From contig CAWJMN010000001.1 of the NCBI GenBank assembly GCA_963844055.1, forward strand, positions 930,001 to 994,000: a stretch of DNA of 64,000 bases, in the 5' to 3' direction. The position numbers and the translations under genes are program-made. Shown piece after piece: positions 57,766 to 64,000 of this stretch (the first letter of the stretch is position 1; the number at the start of each line of letters is the position of its first letter). The DNA comes from CAWJMN01 sp963844055 (lineage in GTDB: Bacteria; Planctomycetota; Planctomycetia; Pirellulales; Pirellulaceae). The notes under the pieces are model-generated. The model did no database searches. It saw only the letters and a list, made by a program, of their open reading frames with translations, and was not told the origin of the DNA.

Positions 57766-58470
57766 ATGTCGCTACGAATCTTGCATCGTGTCGCCGTTGT
57801 CTCTGTTGCAGCAACAATTCTCTTGTCCTGCTTGCTAACAACGCTTGTTAGCGGTGATCCCGCCCCTGAATCGATCGACTCGATAGAAATCTGGAAGGCA
57901 GAACTTGATCACTTTGCGGAAATGCGAAGTAGGCTACTGAGCAAGGCCACTCGCTTTCTTGAAAACAAACGAACTAGAGAGGAAATTGCCAAGCAAGACG
58001 ATCCAATCGCCGTCGTTGAAATGTCTGCCGAAGAGAAGGAACGCTATCGCCTAGCGCAAGAGTCGATTCGAGAGATTTTTGCTCGGGAAAAGGAAGTCGC
58101 GGCACAATTGTGTTTGCACCTGAACGAGCGCGGGGTCGGAAGTATTGCTGGTAGTGGGCGTTCGTCGCTTAGTTATGTTGCATTCTTTCCAGCTGCTCGA
58201 ACATTGGTGGAGATGGATCCTCGCTCTGCCAGTTTCGTGATTGACCATGCCGCAAGCTGCGATACGGCGCCAATGCAGCGGATGATGGGATCGCTACTGA
58301 ATGAGCTAGACGGAGCGGAGCTTGCCAAGGCACGGCTTGATCAAAAAATCAATGCGTTGCCAGCAATCGTTGGGGGGCCCGAAAGCAGGCATGCTCGGGA
58401 ACTTGCCAACCTAACGGCCATTCGCAAACTGTTCGACAAAAAGGATGCATTTGAAGCAAAGCAAAAATAG
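57766..58470 (+). CDS. Exported helical protein, paralog 2
   Basis: 234 residues, clearly homologous to the preceding protein along its length: signal ending LLSCLLTTLVSGDP, W-x-A-E-L start, MSAEEKERYRLAQESI, FFPAARTLVEMDPRSA and LNELDGAELAKARLD. The pair arose by tandem duplication and has diverged to perhaps 35-40 per cent identity by eye. Family and function unknown. Confidence 0.66.
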   Translation: MSLRILHRVAVVSVAATILLSCLLTTLVSGDPAPESIDSIEIWKAELDHFAEMRSRLLSKATRFLENKRTREEIAKQDDPIAVVEMSAEEKERYRLAQESIREIFAREKEVAAQLCLHLNERGVGSIAGSGRSSLSYVAFFPAARTLVEMDPRSASFVIDHAASCDTAPMQRMMGSLLNELDGAELAKARLDQKINALPAIVGGPESRHARELANLTAIRKLFDKKDAFEAKQK

Positions 58471-58739
58471 CAGATCTCCCCTTGTCCTGAGGCTGTTAAA
58501 AAGAGAAACGTGAGAATGCCAAGTGCTTCTAGTTGTCATGGCGTCACCTACAGATGCGATGTGCCACGCCTAACGAACGAGTTTCTTAAATCGTTTTTTA
58601 AAACCAATCCCGTTCCCTAAATAACTTTGCGGCATAAGACGACCTCACGGTACAATTCAATTCAGTCACGTCTCATAACGAATATGGCCTGGCCAGTTCT
58701 GGGCAATAACTGCTCGCACCATTTGGATTCAAGGGACTC

Positions 58740-58964
58740 ATGTTACTGGGCGAGTTTGGGGTGGGAGTAATGGAGCTGGTCATCCTGCTGTTTATGGTGC
58801 TGGGGTGCATGGCTCCAGTACTGGCCGCTATTGTCGTCGCTGGCTATTACGTGTTCCGCTCCGGCCAGAATCGCGACGGCCGATCCAGCCTGGATGATGA
58901 GACCCGCCGTCTTCGTGACGAGATCCAAAACTTCCAGGGCAAAAACGACAAGCCCTCTTCGTAA
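58740..58964 (+). CDS. Small single-pass membrane protein
   Basis: 74 residues from ATG 58740 (ATG 58770 possible). One strong helix (VILLFMVLGCMAPVLAAIVVAGYYVF) then a charged cytoplasmic helix (DDETRRLRDEIQNFQGK). No recognised family. About 270 non-coding bases precede it. Convergent with the oxidoreductase gene. Confidence 0.6.
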   Translation: MLLGEFGVGVMELVILLFMVLGCMAPVLAAIVVAGYYVFRSGQNRDGRSSLDDETRRLRDEIQNFQGKNDKPSS

Positions 58965-58990
58965 CGTGCCTTTATGACGGGGCACTCGGC

Positions 58991-60445
58991 CTAAATCTCG
59001 TTCGCCTCTGGCACCACAAACGGCTTGCGATATTCGCGAGTCAAAAAGGCGTTGGCCTGTTCGTTGCCGGTGAACGATTCTTTCTCGCTGTCGGGCTGCA
59101 AGACAACACCCAGCACGAACTTGTTCTTCTCAACATCGATTTCGTGTTCCTTCAAGTGGGCAATCGTTCGGTCCAGCGTCTCTTGCACGTTGTCATGTAC
59201 TTTCAGCTTGGCTACGGCCTCTCGCACTTCGGCAGGCGATGCTTCCTTGCCCAGACGCCACGAGATATTTCCCGCGTGGCAAAGCGCCGTCGATTGATGT
59301 CCTTCCAAGATCGGTGCGTTTAGCTCGGCTTGCTTTCGGCTACGAACCGCCTTGATAAAGTTGGCGAAGTGGCTTTCGCTCGGCTGTTTGCCAGCGAATG
59401 TACTAATCAGCTTTCCTTCGGGATCGAATAATGAGTTGCCCGCAATCGAGCCTTCAGTGCCATGGAACAGCCAGCCGCCATTAAAGCCTTCGCGAAATGG
59501 CTTGCAGCGCAGGCCGCGTGTCTCGGCGACAATCGTCTTTTCGCCAAAGTCAAAAATGCAAACTTGCGTGTTGGGGGTCTCTCCTGCATCGACATACCCA
59601 AACCGACCACCGTAACTGATGACGTTTTTGCCTAGCCCGTTCAGACCCAAGCCCCAGCGGCAGATATCTAGCGAGTGGATGTTGTTGTTGCCTAGCTCGC
59701 CGTTTCCAGTTTGCCAGTTCCAATGCCAATCGTAGTGGAACGTCTCGCGGGTTAGCGGGCTCATCGGGGCTGGCCCGGCCCACAGGTTGTAATCGACCTG
59801 CTTGGGAACTTCAAAAGTACCCTTGGGGCCAATGGAATTGCGTACGCCGTAGATGATGCTGCGCGCGAGCTTTACCGGCCCCAGTTTTCCGGCCTGAATG
59901 TATTCAATCGCTTCTGCCAATGCCATGTTGGAACGGTTTTGCGTTCCTCCTTGGCAAATTCGGCCGAGCTTTTGCGCCACCTGGACGAGTCGGCGTCCTT
60001 CGCTGATGTTGTGGCTGACAGGTTTCTCTACATAGGCATCTTTGCCAGATTGCATGGCCCAAATGCCGGCCAGCGAATGCCAGTGATTGGGCGTGCAAAT
60101 GAAGACCGCATCGACAGACTTGTCGTCAAAGATCTTCCGCATGTCTTGCACCGCCTGCGGAGCTTTTCCAGGCTGCTGCTTTTCGACCAGTGCTGCCAGC
60201 TCGGCCGCCAGTTCGGTATCGGGGTCGCAAACATAGACGATTTCACAGTCAGGCACTTTGGCAAGTTCAGCGATGTGCTGCTTGCCGCGAATGCGACAAC
60301 CCAAGATCGCTACTCGTACCTTGTTGGAAGGATTGCCACTCGACTTTTCTTCGGCACAGACCAGCGGAGTTGCATGGGCCGCCGCAAGCGCAGCGGTCGC
60401 CAGCATCGAGTCTTCCAGAAAGCGACGACGATTCATCGAGTGCAT
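58991..60445 (-). CDS. Tat-exported Gfo/Idh/MocA oxidoreductase
   Basis: 484 residues from ATG 60445, with AAGGA seven bases upstream. Twin-arginine signal MNRRRFLEDSMLATAALAAAH. Rossmann segment VRVAILGCRIRGKQHIAEL, then VDAVFICTPNHWHSLAG and AYVEKPVSHNISEG (the EKP motif), YDWHWNWQTGNGELGNNNIHSLD for the catalytic region. A planctomycete-rich class acting in the periplasm on unknown sugars. The start of the exported esterase operon partner lies about 50 bases upstream on the same strand. Confidence 0.9.
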   Translation of the reverse strand: MHSMNRRRFLEDSMLATAALAAAHATPLVCAEEKSSGNPSNKVRVAILGCRIRGKQHIAELAKVPDCEIVYVCDPDTELAAELAALVEKQQPGKAPQAVQDMRKIFDDKSVDAVFICTPNHWHSLAGIWAMQSGKDAYVEKPVSHNISEGRRLVQVAQKLGRICQGGTQNRSNMALAEAIEYIQAGKLGPVKLARSIIYGVRNSIGPKGTFEVPKQVDYNLWAGPAPMSPLTRETFHYDWHWNWQTGNGELGNNNIHSLDICRWGLGLNGLGKNVISYGGRFGYVDAGETPNTQVCIFDFGEKTIVAETRGLRCKPFREGFNGGWLFHGTEGSIAGNSLFDPEGKLISTFAGKQPSESHFANFIKAVRSRKQAELNAPILEGHQSTALCHAGNISWRLGKEASPAEVREAVAKLKVHDNVQETLDRTIAHLKEHEIDVEKNKFVLGVVLQPDSEKESFTGNEQANAFLTREYRKPFVVPEANEI

Positions 60446-60496
60446 GGAACAATCCTTCAATAAGTTTCAAATCGGTTGCAAGGAGGAATCCGCCGG

Positions 60497-61402
60497 CTAC
60501 TTGGCCTTGGCATCTGCGGCAGGCAGCAACTTTTGCTCTGCCAAGAAGGCCAGCGACTGTTCCTGCCAGGCATCCCAACTAGGTCCTTTGTATCCATTCA
60601 AGCCGTGACCACCCGTGGCCAATTCCAAATACTTGCCGGGGACCTTATGGGCCACTAGTGAGTCATAAAACATCTGGCTGTTTTCCGGAACAACTACGCC
60701 GTCATCCTTGGCATGTGCCAAGAAGCAGGGGGGCGTCTTTTCGGTGATCTGCTTCTCATTCGAATACAGCACAACCAGTTGTGCCGATGGCGCACTCCCC
60801 AACAGGTTTTGCTTGGAGCCCTGATGCGTCTTTTCGCCCATGCTGATGACGGGATAGATCAGGATCGCAAAGTCAGGCCGGCTGCTAACGCGGTCGATCG
60901 CATCGCTCGCCTTAGCATCGCCAGCATCAAAATGCGTCGCGGCCGTCGAAGCCAAGTGACCTCCAGCCGAAAAGCCGATGATCCCAATCTTGGCGGGATC
61001 AATGCCCCATTCCTTGGCGTTGGCACGTGTCGTGCGGATCGCCCGCTGTGCATCGAGCAGGGGAACCGGATGCCGACCAGCAGGAAGTCGATATTCCAGT
61101 ACCACGCCGGTAACGCCATGCTGGTTTAGCCAGGCGGCAATGCCATGCCCTTCGGGCTGAATCGCGTGACCGCCGTAACCACCGCCGGGGCAAATCACTA
61201 GGGCCGTCCCGTTGGCTTTCGCGGGTTTGTACACGGTGATCCAAACTTCGCGGTCTTCGGTCTTTCCGTCACCTAAGGCTGCATGGCCGTTCCACAAGCC
61301 GATCTTCTTCGGCTCCACTTTTTCTTGTGCTGAGGCGATGCCCGCCAGCATCCCTGTCAGCATGACGACACCGACCAGCCACAATTTCCAAGCCGCCTTC
61401 AT
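60497..61402 (-). CDS. Exported alpha/beta-hydrolase (esterase/lipase-like)
   Basis: 301 residues with a signal peptide (LWLVGVVMLTGMLAGIASAQE). Oxyanion region CPGGGYGGHA, nucleophile elbow GFSAGGHLAS, Asp in AHAKDDGVV and His in GGHGLNG. Resembles the BD-FAE/acetyl-xylan esterase-like group that removes acyl groups from sugars. Upstream of the Tat oxidoreductase on the same strand; the pair probably forms an operon acting on exported carbohydrate. Confidence 0.87.
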   Translation of the reverse strand: MKAAWKLWLVGVVMLTGMLAGIASAQEKVEPKKIGLWNGHAALGDGKTEDREVWITVYKPAKANGTALVICPGGGYGGHAIQPEGHGIAAWLNQHGVTGVVLEYRLPAGRHPVPLLDAQRAIRTTRANAKEWGIDPAKIGIIGFSAGGHLASTAATHFDAGDAKASDAIDRVSSRPDFAILIYPVISMGEKTHQGSKQNLLGSAPSAQLVVLYSNEKQITEKTPPCFLAHAKDDGVVVPENSQMFYDSLVAHKVPGKYLELATGGHGLNGYKGPSWDAWQEQSLAFLAEQKLLPAADAKAK

Positions 61403-61577
61403 GAGGATTCCTTTTGTCTTTACCCAATGCGTGAGCTAATCAAAGAAGTGGAAGTGCGCCCTTCGCCCAAAGGCAATCGGCCACGCCGCCAGTCAGCAGC
61501 TTAACCCACCGCAAAGTGCCCGTGGAGCCCGCGCAAAGAAAAAACCTTCCCAGAAGCAAGGCGTCCGGCGCAAGGCA

Positions 61578-62060
61578 TCACTTGCGCTGGCTATATCCCA
61601 TTCGTAAATCTTGGCCGCGTGCATGGGCCTGATCCGAAAGTTGCTTGGCGGCCGTGGGAGAAACGCGGACGCTTCCCAGGCATAGGTACTTCAGCTGTTT
61701 GAGTTCTAATAGTGCTTCGAGGGAACTGTCGGTGATTTCCGTTTTCGTCAAAACGAGAGACTCAAGTTTAGAGCAGCGCTTCAGGTGCGACATTCCCGCA
61801 TCGCCAAAGTTACTTTGATACAAATCGAGTCTGCGCAGGTGAGACAGCTTGCCAAGGTCGGCCATCTGTTCTGCTGTCAGAGTCATTTCTTTCAGTACGA
61901 GGCGGATGACGTTACCACTTTCGTCTTTTTCCACACGGCGAATAATCGCGCCTGTGGAACTGCGTAGCTCGGTCGCCTCTGCGAGGGAAACGATATCCGC
62001 AGCGGAGGCTGAAGCCGCGAAGAGCAATAGGCTAAGCGAATAAGCAATTCGTAGAATCAT
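61578..62060 (-). CDS. Exported leucine-rich-repeat protein
   Basis: 160 residues from ATG 62060, where the signal peptide starts (LRIAYSLSLLLFAASASAADI). Three LRR-like units: LSHLRRLDLYQSNFGDAGMSHL, CSKLESLVLTKTEITDSSLEAL, LKQLKYLCLGSVRVSPTAAKQL. Likely a small periplasmic binding protein. Longer in-frame starts (to 62156) precede the signal and are not used. Confidence 0.75.
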   Translation of the reverse strand: MILRIAYSLSLLLFAASASAADIVSLAEATELRSSTGAIIRRVEKDESGNVIRLVLKEMTLTAEQMADLGKLSHLRRLDLYQSNFGDAGMSHLKRCSKLESLVLTKTEITDSSLEALLELKQLKYLCLGSVRVSPTAAKQLSDQAHARGQDLRMGYSQRK

Positions 62061-62210
62061 GACAACACCTGGCTTAAGACGGGAGATGAAGTCTGCCAGC
62101 CATTGAATATCTCCTGATGCAAATCCAATTGCAAACCGATTGTTGGCGTTTGTCACCCCTTTTTCATTTGCCCCCCAGCTTTCGGGCGGCCCGAGGCAGC
62201 TTCAATCGCC

Positions 62211-63674
62211 TTACAGCGAGAACTGGGCACCCAGCGTGAAGTCGATGCCGCGACGGATTCGGTTTTCGAACGGTAGCGAGACTGAGTTCTCGACCAGGGC
62301 GATGCCGTAAATCTCAAAGTTGGGCGTGAAGAAGCGGCTCGATTTTAGGAGGCCGCGATGGTTGTTAATGTCGTGCGGAAGTGAGCCCAGTTTTTCAGGA
62401 ATGTAGTCGCCATAGGCGAGCTGAAAATCCCATTGGTCTCCTCGATAGCCAAGGTTTACATAATAGCCTGAGCCCGAGGTTGCTTTGCCGTCGGCTTTGT
62501 TGATGTCGCGATAGTAGACGCTTCGGCCCCAGAAGACATCGTTCGGCGTAAGGATATTGCGGCGAAAGCCGTACTGGTCGTAGATCCATTCGCCCGAGAG
62601 GGTCCAACGTCCGCTGCGGATCATCATGTCCAAGCCAACATGGTTCTTATATTCCTTTTGGATTTCGCTGCCGACACCGTCTTGCCATTTGACCGATGTC
62701 CCCAGGGCAAAGTTTTGTCGGTCGATGCCGGCCCGGCCGACAAACGCCTTCGATGAGTTGGTGTCTTGGTTGAACTGGCCGTTGGTGATGGCCGCTGTAA
62801 AGCAATAGCCTTCGGGGTCCCACTGCATCATCGCGCCGGTTTCGCGATAGATGATCGCTTCGCTGCGAATGAATGGCGAATCGGCAAAGCTGTTGAAGTA
62901 GTTCGAGTAATAGTAGCGACCAAATGGCGTGGGAACTCGGCCGATGCAAAAGAAGAGGTCCTCTTTGCGAGCACCCAGATAGAGCTGCGAAATCTGCACG
63001 GGATCGATCACAAAGTTTCCCGCAAAGGAGCGACGTTCCGGACTATCGATCAAAATGTTTTGGTCAAACGGCTGTGTAAAGAATAGCTCTGCTTCAACCA
63101 TGCGATCCCATTCACCCGTTTGGTGATGGAGTCCGCCACGCGCGACCGCTTCAACCGCGAAGGATGTCTCTTGGCCTGTGAACTCGATTCGTTGATTGTT
63201 GTTGAAGTACGACCTGGCAAGTCCGTCGTAGTGATACCAAAAACCCTCGTGACTGATTGCGCTATAGTCGGGAATCGCATTTCCCGCGCGCGGTTGCTTG
63301 TCGTAAAAGCGATTGGAGGGAAGGCCCGAAAAGTAAGTCTGTGTGCGGGGAGAATTGGAATCGTTCTGCGTCACCCACGGCATCTCAGGCTCGGCCGCTG
63401 AAGGTCCCCACGCGGGTAGTTCGCTTGGCAATGGCGAATCGCCCCCGGTAGTGGCAACCCCTGTCCCCACGGAATCGCTGGATCGTCGCTCGGGCTCGGG
63501 CTGAGGCAGGCGAATCGGCGATGCGCTTTCGCCACCCGGATTAGAAAGTTGTAGCGACGGCTCTTGCGCAATCGCAGGCATTGCCAAGGCGGCGACACAA
63601 AGCATCACCAGCGCGCACGGCCACGGCAATCTTTGAAAGCGCTTACACCGGGCAAAGAGCGTCGAGTTTGCCAA
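62211..63674 (-). CDS. Outer-membrane porin-like beta-barrel (BBP2-type)
   Basis: 487 residues. Signal peptide LPWPCALVMLCVAALAMPAIAQ, a Pro/Ser/Gly-rich linker of about 90 residues, then a beta-barrel of alternating aromatic and polar residues (FCIGRVPTPFGRYYYSNYFN, LSGEWIYDQYGFRR, YVNLGYRGDQWDFQLAYGDY) ending in an aromatic-poor FTLGAQFSL with the usual terminal Leu/Phe. Resembles planctomycete putative BBP2-family porins. Outer-membrane location is inferred. Confidence 0.8.
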   Translation of the reverse strand: MANSTLFARCKRFQRLPWPCALVMLCVAALAMPAIAQEPSLQLSNPGGESASPIRLPQPEPERRSSDSVGTGVATTGGDSPLPSELPAWGPSAAEPEMPWVTQNDSNSPRTQTYFSGLPSNRFYDKQPRAGNAIPDYSAISHEGFWYHYDGLARSYFNNNQRIEFTGQETSFAVEAVARGGLHHQTGEWDRMVEAELFFTQPFDQNILIDSPERRSFAGNFVIDPVQISQLYLGARKEDLFFCIGRVPTPFGRYYYSNYFNSFADSPFIRSEAIIYRETGAMMQWDPEGYCFTAAITNGQFNQDTNSSKAFVGRAGIDRQNFALGTSVKWQDGVGSEIQKEYKNHVGLDMMIRSGRWTLSGEWIYDQYGFRRNILTPNDVFWGRSVYYRDINKADGKATSGSGYYVNLGYRGDQWDFQLAYGDYIPEKLGSLPHDINNHRGLLKSSRFFTPNFEIYGIALVENSVSLPFENRIRRGIDFTLGAQFSL

Positions 63675-63750
63675 GTTCTCGCCCTTCTGCTTGTGTGGTG
63701 AAGTGATGGTTAGATAAGCGTGTCGCTAAGGAAGGTATCGCGAAGGAAAA

Positions 63751-64000
63751 CTAGCCGGCCTTGGATTCTCGTTTGCCGCGAACCGTCCAGAACTTCTCTT
63801 CTGGCATCGCGATAGCACTGATTCGCAGGCCGAACTTATCGCCCACCTTGACCGCTTCACCCACCGCGACACGACAATCGCCAACATCTAGCGTTAGCAT
63901 GTCTTCGCACGATTTGTTGAAGGGAATGATGGCCCCTTGTGCTAGTTCCACAATGCGATGGACTGGAAGCGTCGCTTCTGCCAAGACAACCCGAACGGGA
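63751..64000 (-). CDS. fliN: FliN-like flagellar switch protein, C-terminal part (truncated by window edge)
   Basis: The SpoA-type C-terminal domain of FliN/YscQ: VVLAEATLPVHRIVELAQGAIIPF, then VGDCRVAVGEAVKVGDKFGLRI. Only about 80 residues are inside the window; the frame is open at 64000, so the N-terminus lies beyond. FliN forms the C-ring of the flagellar switch. It stands 52 kb from the flhA cluster, so flagellar genes are scattered. Confidence 0.75.
   Translation of the reverse strand, partial: PVRVVLAEATLPVHRIVELAQGAIIPFNKSCEDMLTLDVGDCRVAVGEAVKVGDKFGLRISAIAMPEEKFWTVRGKRESKAG

Noticed and set aside
1..64000. tRNA, rRNA, CRISPR arrays, transposases, integrases, replication origin
   Set aside because: Looked for T-loop and anticodon-arm patterns, regularly spaced repeats and DDE or tyrosine-recombinase-like proteins; none was convincing. 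The ParA-like protein at 7488-8399 belongs to the flagellar cluster and is not evidence of an origin.

Overview
The window looks like a chromosomal segment of a planctomycete, most likely of the Pirellulales group. The pointers are a PVC-type CxxCH cytochrome fused to ThuA, several Gfo/Idh/MocA oxidoreductases (two with twin-arginine signals), a DoxX/oxidoreductase pair, a double-length UvrA, a surface protein with the planctomycete N-terminal LExRR-type motif and a dockerin, and a mid-range GC content with long spurious antisense ORFs. No rRNA, tRNA, CRISPR array, transposase or integrase was recognised.

Layout. 0-0.3 kb: inverted-repeat element. 0.3-5.8 kb: TM2 protein, a frameshifted YjhG-type sugar-acid dehydratase, a VTT membrane protein and the agmatine-to-putrescine pair aguB-aguA. 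5.9-11.8 kb: leftward flagellar cluster flhA-flhF-flhG-small membrane protein-fliA. 12-20.1 kb: UbiB-type kinase, PQQ-like propeller, TIM-barrel epimerase, and the doxX-oxidoreductase operon. 20.4-27 kb: rightward sugar cluster with PPi-type phosphofructokinase, HAD hydrolase, gnd, SDR, zwf and a carboxymuconolactone decarboxylase-like protein. 27.2-35.1 kb: giant uvrA (four ABC modules plus a duplicated C-terminal domain) and a small partner gene. 35.1-45.6 kb: XylR-like regulator divergent from an oxidoreductase, then a ThuA-cytochrome protein, a GH2-like glycosidase and a serine hydrolase. 45.8-48.9 kb: accessory patch of small unknown genes (macro domain, DUF4303-like lipoprotein, orphans) with attC-like hairpins, possibly a relict integron cassette array. 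49-54.4 kb: M41-like protein, then ffh-rpsP-trmD-rplS-yraN and rpmI-rplT. 54.5-58.5 kb: dockerin surface protein with two paralogous exported proteins behind a good sigma-70-type promoter. 58.7-64 kb: small membrane protein, oxidoreductase, esterase, LRR protein, porin and the C-terminus of a FliN-like protein at the edge.

The most striking technical feature is that six conserved genes (yjhG-like, the small flagellar membrane protein, the UbiB-like kinase, the Tat oxidoreductase, gnd, uvrA) are each broken by one single-base frameshift. In three of them the break falls in the same octamer GGCGCAAG, and adding one C (GGCGCCAAG) restores the family reading frame each time. This looks more like systematic base-calling or assembly error than gene decay. 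The best biological leads are the four-module UvrA, the attC-like cassette patch and the dockerin operon.
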